Assembly: GCA_943735955.1 (NCBI GenBank)
Contig: OX030970.1
Location: 68,501 to 132,500 of the forward strand
Origin: Piscicola geometra
Taxonomy: Eukaryota; Annelida; Clitellata; Hirudinida; Piscicolidae
Length of the DNA: 64,000 nt
Direction of reading: 5' to 3'
The notes under the pieces are model-generated. The model was not told the DNA's origin. It was given only the letters and a program-made list of their open reading frames with translations, and made no database searches. The translations under genes and the position numbers were made by a program. The first letter of the stretch is position 1. Each line of letters starts with the position of its first letter. This document shows, piece by piece, positions 16,020 through 29,500 of the stretch.

Positions 16020-19000
16020 GAAGACGGTGAAGACGATGAAGACGGTGAAGACGATGAAGACGATGAAGACGATGAAAACGAACGATGAAGACGATGAAGA
16101 CGGTGAAGACGATGAAGACGGTGAAGACGATGAAGACGGTGAAGACGATGAAGACGGTGAAGACGATGAAGACGGTGAAGACGATGAAGACGGTGAAGAC
16201 GATGAAGACGGTGAAGACGATGAAGACGATGAAGACGAACGATGAATACGGTGAAAACGGAGAAAACGATGAAGACGGTGAAGACGATGAAGACGGTGAA
16301 GACGGTGAAGATGAACGATGAAGACGATGAAGACGATGGAGACGATGAAGACGATGAAGACGGTGAAGACGAACGATGAAGACGAACGATGAAGACGATG
16401 AAGACGAACGATGAAGACGAACGATGAAGACGATGAAGACGAACGATGTAGACGATGAAGACGGTGAAGACGATGAAAACGGTGGAGACGATGAAGACGA
16501 TGAAGACGGTGAAGACGAACGATGAAGACGAACGATGAAGACGATGAAGACGGTGAAGACGAACGATGAGGACGATGAAGACGATGAAGACGGTGAAGAC
16601 GATGAAGACGATGAAGACGGTGAAGACGAACGATAAAGACGATGAAGACGGTGAAGACGACCGGTGAAGACGATGAAGACGGTGAAGACGGTGAAGACGA
16701 TGAAGACGATGAAGAAGATGAAGACGATGAAGACGATGAAGACGATGAAGACGGTGAAAACGATGAAGACGATGAAGACGGTGAAGACGGTGAAGACGAT
16801 GAAGACGATGAAGACGGTGAAGACGAACGATGAAGACGATGAAGACGGTGAAGACGATGAAGACGGTGAAGACGATGAAGACGGTGAAGACGGTGAAGAC
16901 GGTGAAGACGGTGAAGACGATGAAGACGATGAAGACGATGAAGACGGTGAAGACGGTGAAGACGGTGAAGACGATGAAGACGGTGAAGACGATGAAGACG
17001 GTGAAGACGATGAAGACGGTGAAGACGATGAAGACGGTGAAGACGATGAAGACGGTGAAGACGATGAAGACGATGAAGACGGTGAAGACGGTGAAGACGA
17101 TGAAGACGATGAAAACGGTGAAGACGATGAAGACGATGAAGACGAACGATGAAGACGGTGAAGACGGTGAAGACGGTGAAGACGGTGAAGACGATGAAGA
17201 CGATGAAGACGATGAAGACGATGAAGACGATGAAGACGATGAAGACGAACGATGAAGACGGTGAAGACGGTGAAGACGGTGATGACGGTGAAGACGATGA
17301 AGACGATGAAGACGATGAAGACGGTGAAGACGGTGAAGACGGTGAAGACGATGAAGACGGTGAAAACGATGAAGATGGTGAAAACGATGAAGACGATGAA
17401 GACGAACGATGAAGACGATGAAGACGGTGAAGACGATGAAGACGGTGAAGACGATGAAGACGATGAAGACGGTGAAGACGATGAAGACGTTGAAGACGAA
17501 CGATGAAGACGGTGAAGACGATGAAGACGGTGAAGACGATGACGACGATGAAGACGATGAAGACGAACGATGAAGACGATGAAGACGGTGAAGACGATGA
17601 AGACGGTGAAGACGATGAAGACGGTGAAGACGATGAAGACGGTGAAGACGATGAAGACGGTGAAGACGATGAAGACGGTGAAGATGATGAAGACGGTGAA
17701 GACGATGAAGACGGTGAAGACGATGAAGACGGTGAAGACGATGAAGACGATGAAGACGAACGATGAATACGGTGAAAACGGAGAAAACGATGAAGACGGT
17801 GAAGACGATGAAGACGGTGAAGACGGTGAAGACGGTGAAGACGGTGAAGACGGTGAAGACGGTGAAGACGGTGAAGACGATGAAGACGGTGAAGTCGATG
17901 AAGACGGTGAAGACGATGAAGACGGTGAAGACAGTGAAGACGAACGATGAAGACGATGAAGACGGTGAAGACGATGAAGACGGTGAAGACGAAAAAGACG
18001 GTGGAGACGATGAAGACGGTGAAGACGATGAAGACGGTGAAGACGATAAAGACGGTGAAAACGATGAAGACGATGAAGACGGTGAAGACGAAAAAGACGG
18101 TGGAGACGATGAAGACGGTGAAGACGATGAAGACGGTGAAGACGATAAAGACGGTGAAAACGATGAAGACGATGAAGACGGTGAAGACGGTGAAGACGAT
18201 GAAGACGAACGATGAAGACGGTGAAAACGGAGAAAACGATGAAGACGGTGAAGACGATGAAGACGGTGAAGACGGTGAAGACGGTGAAGACGGTGAAGAC
18301 GGTGAGGACGGTGAAAACGGTGAAGACGGTGAAGACGATGAAGACGGTGAAGTCGATGAAGGCGGTGAAGACGATGAAGACGATGAAGACGGTGTAGACG
18401 AACGATGAAGACGATGAAGACGGTGAAGACGATGAAGACGATGAAGACGATGAAGACGATGAAGACGATGAAGACGATGAAGACGATGAAGACGATGAAG
18501 ACGATGAAGACGATGAAGACGATGAAGACGATGAAGACGATGAAGACGATGAAGACGATGAAGACGATGAAGACGATGATGACGATGAAGACGATGAAGA
18601 CGATGAAGACGATAAGGACGATGAAGACGATGAAGACGATGAAGACGAACGATGAAGACGATGAAGACGATGAAGACGATGAAGACGATGAAGACAATGA
18701 AGACGATGAAGATGATGAAGACGATGAAGACGATGAAGACGATGAAGACGATGAAGACGATGAAGACGAAGAAGACGATGAAGACGATGAAGACGATGAA
18801 GATGAACGATGAAGACGATGAAGACGATGGAGACGATGAAGACGATGAAGACGATGAAGACGAACTATGAAAACGATGAAGACGATGAAGACGATGAAGA
18901 CAATGAAGACGATGAAGACAATGAAGACGATGAAAACGATGAAGACGATGAAGACGATGAAGACGATGAAGACGAACGATGAAGACGATGAAGACGAACG

Positions 19001-19796
19001 ATGTAGACGATGAAGACGATGAAGACGATGAAGACGATGAAGATGAACGATGAAGACGATGAAGACGATGGAGACGATGAAGACGATGAAGATGGTGAAG
19101 ACGAACGATGAAGACGAACGATGAAGACGATGAAGACGAACGATGAAGACGAACGATGAAGACGAACGATGAAGACGATGAAGACGAACGATGTAGACGA
19201 TGAAGACGGTGAAGACGATGAAGACGGTGGAGACGATGAAGACGATGAAGACGGTGAAGACGAACGATGAAGACGAACGATGAAGACGATGAAGACGAAC
19301 GATGAAGACGAACGATGAAGACGAACGATGAATACGATGAAGACGAACGATGTAGACGATGAAGACGGTGAAGACGATGAAGACGGTGGAGACGATGAAG
19401 ACGATGAAGACGGTGAAGACGAACGATGAAGACGAACGATGAAGACGATGAAGACGGTGAAGACGAACAATGAAGACGATGAAGACGGTGAAGACGGTGA
19501 AGACGATGAAGACGGTGAAGACGATGAAGACGGTGAAGACGGTGAAGACGGTGAAGACGGTGAAGACGGTGAGGACGGTGAAGACAGTGAAGACGGTGAA
19601 GACGATGAAGACGGTGAAGTCGATGAAGACGGTGAAGACGATGAAGACGGTGAAGACGGTAAAGACGAACGATGAAGACGATGAAGACGGTGAAGACGAT
19701 GAAGACGTTGAAGACGAACGATGAAGACGGTGAAGACGATGAAGACGGTGAAGACGATGAAGACGATGAAGACGATGAAGACGAACGATGAAGACG

Positions 19797-19999
19797 ATGA
19801 AGACGGTGAAGACGATGAAGACGGTGAAGACGATGAAGACGGTGAAGACGATGAAGACGGTGAAGACGATGAAGACGGTGAAGACGATGAAGACGGTGAA
19901 GACGATGAAGACGGTGAAGACGATGAAGACGGTGAAGACGATGAAGACGGTGAAGACGATGAAGACGGTGAAGACGATGAAGACGGTGAAGACGATGAA
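19797..19999. repeat. Near-perfect 18-bp dimer run
   Basis: The units gaagacgat and gaagacggt alternate without visible error across this stretch, giving an 18-bp effective period. Comparable runs lie near 16,090-16,220, 17,579-17,745, 20,730-20,890, 22,690-22,865, 32,930-33,050 and 57,930-58,125. Uniform alternation suggests recent local slippage of an 18-bp unit within the older 9-bp array. Confidence 0.85.
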
Positions 20000-22900
20000 G
20001 ACGATGAAGACGAACGATGAATACGGTGAAAACGGAGAAAACGATGAAGACGGTGAAGACGATGAAGACGGTGAAGACGGTGAAGACGGTGAAGACGGTG
20101 AAGACGGTGAAGACGGTGAAGACGGTGAAGACGATGAAGACGGTGAAGTCGATGAAGACGGTGAAGACGATGAAGACGGTGAAGACAGTGAAGACGAACG
20201 ATGAAGACGATGAAGACGGTGAAGACGATGAAGACGGTGAAGACGAAAAAGACGGTGGAGACGATGAAGACGGTGAAGACGATGAAGACGGTGAAGACGA
20301 TAAAGACGGTGAAAACGATGAAGACGATGAAGACGGTGAAGACGGTGAAGACGATGAAGACGAACGATGAAGACGGTGAAAACGGAGAAAACGATGAAGA
20401 CGGTGAAGACGATGAAGACGGTGAAGACGGTGAAGACGGTGAAGACGGTGAGGACGGTGAAGACAGTGAAGACGGTGAAGACGATGAAGACGGTGAAGTC
20501 GATGAAGACGGTGAAGACGATGAAGACGGTGAAGACGGTAAAGACGAACGATGAAGACGATGAAGACGGTGAAGACGATGAAGACGATGAAGACGGTGAA
20601 GACGAACGATGAAGACGATGAAGACGGTGAAGACGATGAAGACGATGAAGACGATGAAGACGATGAAGACGATGAAGACGGTGAAGACGATGACGACGAT
20701 GAAGACGATGAAGACGAACGATGAAGACGATGAAGACGGTGAAGACGATGAAGACGGTGAAGACGATGAAGACGGTGAAGACGATGAAGACGGTGAAGAC
20801 GATGAAGACGGTGAAGACGATGAAGACGGTGAAGACGATGAAGACGGTGAAGACGATGAAGACGGTGAAGACGATGAAGACGGTGAAGACGATGAAGACG
20901 ATGAAGACGAACGATGAATACGGTGAAAACGGAGAAAACGATGAAGACGGTGAAGACGATGAAGACGGTGAAGACGGTGAAGACGGTGAAGACGGTGAAG
21001 ACGGTGAAGACGGTGAAGACGGTGAAGACGATGAAGACGGTGAAGTCGATGAAGACGGTGAAGACGATGAAGACGGTGAAGACAGTGAAGACGAACGATG
21101 AAGACGATGAAGACGGTGAAGACGATGAAGACGGTGAAGACGAAAAAGACGGTGGAGACGATGAAGACGGTGAAGACGATGAAGACGGTGAAGACGATAA
21201 AGACGGTGAAAACGATGAAGACGATGAAGACGGTGAAGACGGTGAAGACGATGAAGACGGACGATGAAGACGGTGAAAACGGAGAAAACGATGAAGACGG
21301 TGAAGACGATGAAGACGGTGAAGACGGTGAAGACGGTGAAGACGGTGAGGACGGTGAAAACGGTGAAGACGGTGAAGACGATGAAGACGGTGAAGTCGAT
21401 GAAGACGGTGAAGACGATGAAGACGATGAAGACGGTGTAGACGAACGATGAAGACGATGAAGACGGTGAAGACGATGAAGACGATGAAGACGATGAAGAC
21501 GATGAAGACGATGAAGACGATGAAGACGATGAAGACGATGAAGACGATGAAGACGATGAAGACGATGAAGACGATGAAGACGATGAAGACGATGAAGACG
21601 ATGAAGACGATGATGACGATGAAGACGATGAAGACGATGAAGACGATAAGGACGATGAAGACGATGAAGACGATGAAGACGAACGATGAAGACGATGAAG
21701 ACGATGAAGACGATGAAGACGATGAAGACAATGAAGACGATGAAGATGATGAAGACGATGAAGACGATGAAGACGATGAAGACGATGAAGACGATGAAGA
21801 CGAAGAAGACGATGAAGACGATGAAGACGATGAAGATGAACGATGAAGACGATGAAGACGATGGAGACGATGAAGACGATGAAGACGATGAAGACGAACT
21901 ATGAAAACGATGAAGACGATGAAGACGATGAAGACAATGAAGACGATGAAGACGATGAAGACGATGAAGACGATGAAGACGATGAAGACGATGAAGACGA
22001 TGAAGACGAACGATGAAGACGATGAAGACGAACGATGTAGACGATGAAGACGATGAAGACGATGAAGATGAACGATGAAGACGATGAAGACGATGGAGAC
22101 GATGAAGACGATGAAGACGGTGAAGACGAACGATGAAGACGAACGATGAAGACGATGAAGACGAACGATGAAGACGAACGATGAAGACGAACGATGAAGA
22201 CGAACGATGAAGACGATGAAGACGAACGATGTAGACGATGAAGACGGTGAAGACGATGAAGACGGTGGAGACGATGAAGACGATGAAGACGGTGAAGACG
22301 AACGATGAAGACGAACGATGAAGACGATGAAGACGAACGATGAAGACGAACGATGAAGACGAACGATGAATACGATGAAGACGAACGATGTAGACGATGA
22401 AGACGGTGAAGACGATGAAGACGGTGGAGACGATGAAGACGATGAAGACGGTGAAGACGAACGATGAAGACGAACGATGAAGACGATGAAGACGGTGAAG
22501 ACGAACAATGAAGACGATGAAGACGGTGAAGACGGTGAAGACGATGAAGACGGTGAAGACGATGAAGACGATGAAGACGGTGAAGACGATGAAGACGTTG
22601 AAGACGAACGATGAAGACGGTGAAGACGATGAAGACGGTGAAGACGATGAAGACGATGAAGACGATGAAGACGAACGATGAAGACGTTGAAGACGGTGAA
22701 GACGATGAAGACGGTGAAGACGATGAAGACGGTGAAGACGATGAAGACGGTGAAGACGATGAAGACGGTGAAGACGATGAAGACGGTGAAGACGATGAAG
22801 ACGGTGAAGACGATGAAGACGGTGAAGACGATGAAGACGGTGAAGACGATGAAGACGGTGAAGACGATGAAGACGATGAAGACGAACGATGAATACGGTG

Positions 22901-23429
22901 AAAACGGAGAAAACGATGAAGACGGTGAAGACGATGAAGACGGTGAAGACGGTGAAGACGGTGAAGACGGTGAAGACGGTGAAGACGGTGAAGACGGTGA
23001 AGACGGTGAAGACGATGAAGACGGTGAAGTCGATGAAGACGGTGAAGACGATGAAGACGGTGAAGACGATGAAGACGGTGAAAACGGAGAAAACGATGAA
23101 GACGGTGAAGACGATGAAGACGGTGAAGACGGTGAAGACGGTGAAGACGGTGAAGACGGTGAGGACGGTGAAGACAGTGAAGACGGTGAAGACGATGAAG
23201 ACGGTGAAGTCGATGAAGACGGTGAAGACGATGAAGACGGTGAAGACGGTAAAGACGAACGATGAAGACGATGAAGACGGTGAAGACGATGAAGACGATG
23301 AAGACGGTGAAGACGAACGATGAAGACGATGAAGACGGTGAAAACGATGAAGACGATGAAGACGATGAAGACGATGAAGACGATGAAGACGATGAAGACG
23401 ATGAAGACGATGAAGACGATGAAGACGAA

Positions 23430-23810
23430 CGATGAAGACGATGAAGACGAACGATGTAGACGATGAAGACGATGAAGACGATGAAGACGATGAAGATAAA
23501 CGATGAAGACGATGAAGACGATGGAGACGATGAAGACGATGAAGACGATGAAGACGATGAAGACGATGAAGACGAACGATGAAGACGATGAAGACGAACG
23601 ATGTAGACGATGAAGACGATGAAGACGATGAAGATAAACGATGAAGACGATGAAGACGATGGAGACGATGAAGACGATGAAGACGATGAAGACGATGAAG
23701 ACGATGAAGACGAACGATGAAGACGATGAAGACGAACGATGTAGACGATGAAGACGATGAAGACGATGAAGATAAACGATGAAGACGATGAAGACGATGG
23801 AGACGATGAA
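23430..23810. repeat. 138-bp local tandem repeat, three copies
   Basis: The rare variant gaagataaac starts at 23,492, 23,630 and 23,768, exactly 138 bp apart each time. The sequence between them (gatggagac, then a GAT run, then two 13-mers, then gatgtagac) is the same in each copy. I found this variant nowhere else in the window, so one mutated unit was amplified three-fold on the spot. This is among the youngest visible amplifications. Confidence 0.85.
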
Positions 23811-24365
23811 GACGATGAAGACGGTGAAGACGAACGATGAAGACGAACGATGAAGACGATGAAGACGAACGATGAAGACGAACGATGAAGACGAACGATG
23901 AAGACGATGAAGACGAACGATGTAGACGATGAAGACGGTGAAGACGATGAAGACGGTGGAGACGATGAAGACGATGAAGACGGTGAAGACGAACGATGAA
24001 GACGAACGATGAAGACGATGAAGACGGTGAAGACGAACAATGAAGACGATGAAGACGGTGAAGACGGTGAAGACGATGAAGACGGTGAAGACGATGAAGA
24101 CGATGAAGACGGTGAAGACGATGAAGACGTTGAAGACGAACGATGAAGACGGTGAAGACGATGAAGACGGTGAAGACGATGAAGACGATGAAGACGATGA
24201 AGACGAACGATGAAGACGATGAAGACGGTGAAGACGATGAAGACGGTGAAGACGATGAAGACGGTGAAGACGGTGAAGACGATGAAGACGGTGAAGACGA
24301 TGAAGACGATGAAGACGGTGAAGACGATGAAGACGTTGAAGACGAACGATGAAGACGGTGAAGAC

Positions 24366-24615
24366 GAACAATGAAGACGATGAAGACGGTGAAGACGGTG
24401 AAGACGATGAAGACGGTGAAGACGATGAAGACGATGAAGACGGTGAAGACGATGAAGACGTTGAAGACGAACGATGAAGACGGTGAAGACGAACAATGAA
24501 GACGATGAAGACGGTGAAGACGGTGAAGACGATGAAGACGGTGAAGACGATGAAGACGATGAAGACGGTGAAGACGATGAAGACGTTGAAGACGAACGAT
24601 GAAGACGGTGAAGAC
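24366..24615. repeat. 125-bp local tandem repeat, two copies
   Basis: The variant gaacaatg occurs at 24,366 and again at 24,491, 125 bp later. Each is followed by the same series of GAT/GGT units and then gaagacgtt and a 13-mer. Related gaacaatg units at 19,467, 22,505, 24,035, 26,406 and in the 26-32-kb block have different downstream series. It is a small recent duplication inside the array. Confidence 0.8.
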
Positions 24616-24672
24616 GATGAAGACGGTGAAGACGATGAAGACGATGAAGACGATGAAGACGAACGATGAAGA

Positions 24673-24890
24673 CGATGAAGACGGTGAAGACGATGAAGAC
24701 GGTGAAGACGATGAAGACGGTGAAGACGATGAAGACGGTGAAGACGATGAAGACGGTGAAGACGATGAAGACGGTGAAGACGATGAAGACGGTGAAGACG
24801 ATGAAGACGGTGAAGACGATGAAGACGGTGAAGACGATGAAGACGGTGAAGACGATGAAGACGGTGAAGACGATGAAGACGGTGAAGACG
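24673..24890. repeat. 18-bp dimer run, about twelve copies
   Basis: About twelve consecutive copies of gaagacgat followed by gaagacggt occur with no visible substitution. It is the longest of the alternating runs. It sits immediately upstream of a gaatacggtg landmark, as do most other runs of this kind. Confidence 0.85.
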
Positions 24891-26502
24891 ATGAAGACGA
24901 TGAAGACGAACGATGAATACGGTGAAAACGGAGAAAACGATGAAGACGGTGAAGACGATGAAGACGGTGAAGACGGTGAAGACGGTGAAGACGGTGAAGA
25001 CGGTGAAGACGGTGAAGACGGTGAAGACGATGAAGACGATGAAGACGGTGAAGACAGTGAAGACGAACGATGAAGACGATGAAGACGGTGAAGACGATGA
25101 AGACGGTGAAGACGAAAAAGACGTTGGAGACGATGAAGACGGTGAAGACGATGAAGACGGTGAAGACGATAAAGACGGTGAAAACGATGAAGACGATGAA
25201 GACGGTGAAGACGGTGAAGACGATGAAGACGAACGATGATGACGGTGAAAACGGAGAAAACGATGAAGACGGTGAAGACGATGAAGACGGTGAAGACGGT
25301 GAAGACGGTGAAGACGGTGAAGACGGTGAGGACGGTGAAGACAGTGAAGACGGTGAAGACGATGAAGACGGTGAAGTCGATGAAGACGGTGAAGACGATG
25401 AAGACGGTGAAGACGGTAAAGACGAACGATGAAGACGATGAAGACGGTGAAGACGATGAAGACGATGAAGACGGTGAATACGAACGATGAAGACGATGAA
25501 GACGGTGAAGACGATGAAGACGATGAAGACGATGAAGACGATGAAGACGATGAAGACGATGAAGACGATGAAGACGATGAAGACGATGAAGACGATGAAG
25601 ACGATGAAGACGATGAAGACGATGAAGACGATGATGACGATGAAGACGATGAAGACGATCAAGACGATAAGGACGATGAAGACGATGAAGACGATGAAGA
25701 CGAACGATGAAGACGATGAAGACGATGAAGACGATGAAGACGATGAAGACAATGAAGACGATGAAGATGATGAAGACGATGAAGACGATGAAGACGATGA
25801 AGACGACGAAGACGATGAAGACGAAGAAGACGATGAAGACGATGAAGACGATGAAGACGATGAAGACGATGAAGATGAACGATGAAGACGATGAAGACGA
25901 TGGAGACGATGAAGACGATGAAGACGATGAAGACGATGAAGACGATGAAGACGAACTATGAAAACGATGAAGACGATGAAGACGATGAAGACAATGAAGA
26001 CGATGAAGACGATGAAGACGATGAAGACGATGAAGACGATGAAGACGATGAAGACGATGAAGACGATGAAGACGAACGATGAAGACGATGAAGACGAACG
26101 ATGTAGACGATGAAGACGACGAAGACGATGAAGACGATGAAGATGAACGATGAAGACGATGAAGACGATGGAGACGATGAAGACGATGAAGACGGTGAAG
26201 ACGAACGATGAAGACGAACGATGAAGACGATGAAGACGAACGATGAAGACGAACGATGAAGACGAACGATGAAGACGATGAAGACGAACGATGTAGACGA
26301 TGAAGACGGTGAAGACGATGAAGACGGTGGAGACGATGAAGACGATGAAGACGGTGAAGACGAACGATGAAGACGAACGATGAAGACGATGAAGACGGTG
26401 AAGACGAACAATGAAGACGATGAAGACGGTGAAGACGGTGAAGACGATGAAGACGATGAAGACGGTGAAGACGATGAAGACGATGAAGACGGTGAAGACG
26501 AA

Positions 26503-29500
26503 CGATAAAGACGATGAAGACGGTGAAGACGACCGGTGAAGACGATGAAGACGGTGAAGACGGTGAAGACGGTGAAGACGATGAAGACGATGAAGAAGAT
26601 GAAGACGATGAAGACGATGAAGACGATGAAGACGATGAAGACGATGAAGACGGTGAAAACGATGAAGACGATGAAGACGGTGAAGACATGAAGACGATGA
26701 AGACGGTGAAGACGAACGATGAAGACGATGAAGACGGTGAAAACGATGAAGACGGTGAAGACGATGAAGACGGTGAAGACGGTGAAGACGGTGAAGACGG
26801 TGAAGACGATGAAGACGATGAAGACGGTGAAGACGGTGAAGACGGTGAAGACGGTGAAGACGATGAAGACGGTGAAGACGATGAAGACGGTGAAGACGAT
26901 GAAGACGGTGAAGACGATGAAGACGGTGAAGACGATGAAGACGGTGAAGACGATGAAGACGATGAAGACGGTGAAGACGGTGAAGACGATGAAGACGATG
27001 AAAACGGTGAAGACGATGAAGACGATGAAGACGAACGATGAAGACGGTGAAGACGGTGAAGACGGTGAAGACGGTGAAGACGATGAAGACGATGAAGACG
27101 ATGAAGACGGTGAAGACGGTGAAGACGGTGAAGACGATGAAGACGGTGAAAACGATGAAGATGGTGAAGACGATGAAGACGATGAAGACGAACGATGAAG
27201 ACGATGAAGACGGTGAAGACGATGAAGACGGTGAAGACGATGAAGACGATGAAGACGGTGAAGACGATGAAGACGATGAAGACGAACGATAAAGACGATG
27301 AAGACGGTGAAGACGACCGGTGAAGACGATGAAGACGGTGAAGACGGTGAAGACGGTGAAGACGATGAAGACGATGAAGAAGATGAAGACGATGAAGACG
27401 ATGAAGACGATGAAGACGATGAAGACGATGAAGACGGTGAAAACGATGAAGACGATGAAGACGGTGAAGACATGAAGACGATGAAGACGGTGAAGACGAA
27501 CGATGAAGACGATGAAGACGGTGAAAACGATGAAGACGGTGAAGACGATGAAGACGGTGAAGACGGTGAAGACGGTGAAGACGGTGAAGACGATGAAGAC
27601 GATGAAGACGGTGAAGACGGTGAAGACGGTGAAGACGGTGAAGACGATGAAGACGGTGAAGACGATGAAGACGGTGAAGACGATGAAGACGGTGAAGACG
27701 ATGAAGACGGTGAAGACGATGAAGACGGTGAAGACGATGAAGACGATGAAGACGGTGAAGACGATGAAGACGATGAAGACGATGAAGACGATGAAGACGA
27801 ACGATGAAGACGATGAAGACGAACGATGTAGACGATGAAGACGACGAAGACGATGAAGACGATGAAGATGAACGATGAAGACGATGAAGACGATGGAGAC
27901 GATGAAGACGATGAAGACGGTGAAGACGAACGATGAAGACGAACGATGAAGACGATGAAGACGAACGATGAAGACGAACGATGAAGACGAACGATGAAGA
28001 CGATGAAGACGAACGATGTAGACGATGAAGACGGTGAAGACGATGAAGACGGTGGAGACGATGAAGACGATGAAGACGGTGAAGACGAACGATGAAGACG
28101 AACGATGAAGACGATGAAGACGGTGAAGACGAACAATGAAGACGATGAAGACGGTGAAGACGGTGAAGACGATGAAGACGATGAAGACGGTGAAGACGAT
28201 GAAGACGATGAAGACGGTGAAGACGAACGATAAAGACGATGAAGACGGTGAAGACGACCGGTGAAGACGATGAAGACGGTGAAGACGGTGAAGACGGTGA
28301 AGACGATGAAGACGATGAAGAAGATGAAGACGATGAAGACGATGAAGACGATGAAGACGATGAAGACGATGAAGACGGTGAAAACGATGAAGACGATGAA
28401 GACGGTGAAGACATGAAGACGATGAAGACGGTGAAGACGAACGATGAAGACGATGAAGACGGTGAAAACGATGAAGACGGTGAAGACGATGAAGACGGTG
28501 AAGACGGTGAAGACGGTGAAGACGGTGAAGACGATGAAGACGATGAAGACGGTGAAGACGGTGAAGACGGTGAAGACGGTGAAGACGATGAAGACGGTGA
28601 AGACGATGAAGACGGTGAAGACGATGAAGACGGTGAAGACGATGAAGACGGTGAAGACGATGAAGACGGTGAAGACGATGAAGACGATGAAGACGGTGAA
28701 GACGGTGAAGACGATGAAGACGATGAAAACGGTGAAGACGATGAAGACGATGAAGACGAACGATGAAGACGGTGAAGACGGTGAAGACGGTGAAGACGGT
28801 GAAGACGATGAAGACGATGAAGACGATGAAGACGGTGAAGACGGTGAAGACGGTGAAGACGATGAAGACGGTGAAAACGATGAAGATGGTGAAGACGATG
28901 AAGACGATGAAGACGAACGATGAAGACGATGAAGACGGTGAAGACGATGAAGACGGTGAAGACGATGAAGACGATGAAGACGGTGAAGACGATGAAGACG
29001 ATGAAGACGAACGATAAAGACGATGAAGACGGTGAAGACGACCGGTGAAGACGATGAAGACGGTGAAGACGGTGAAGACGGTGAAGACGATGAAGACGAT
29101 GAAGAAGATGAAGACGATGAAGACGATGAAGACGATGAAGACGATGAAGACGATGAAGACGGTGAAAACGATGAAGACGATGAAGACGGTGAAGACATGA
29201 AGACGATGAAGACGGTGAAGACGAACGATGAAGACGATGAAGACGGTGAAAACGATGAAGACGGTGAAGACGATGAAGACGGTGAAGACGGTGAAGACGG
29301 TGAAGACGGTGAAGACGATGAAGACGATGAAGACGGTGAAGACGGTGAAGACGGTGAAGACGGTGAAGACGATGAAGACGGTGAAGACGATGAAGACGGT
29401 GAAGACGATGAAGACGGTGAAGACGATGAAGACGGTGAAGACGATGAAGACGGTGAAGACGATGAAGACGATGAAGACGGTGAAGACGGGGAAGACGATG

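Larger units (their letters stand above)
16020..25430. repeat. Array segment of alternating GAT/GGT 18-bp dimers with gaatacggtg landmarks
   Basis: This region is dominated by strict alternation of gaagacgat and gaagacggt. Each alternating run is followed by gaatacggtgaaaacggag; this landmark is found six times, at about 16,243, 17,763, 20,017, 20,914, 22,889 and 24,913. The units at 20,017 and 20,914 match at 897 bp. A 99-bp duplication of the segment with gaaaaagac is visible at 17,991 and 18,090. GAT-rich modules ending in gaactatg occur at 18,862 and 21,896, 3,034 bp apart, with closely matching variant order. Confidence 0.85.
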
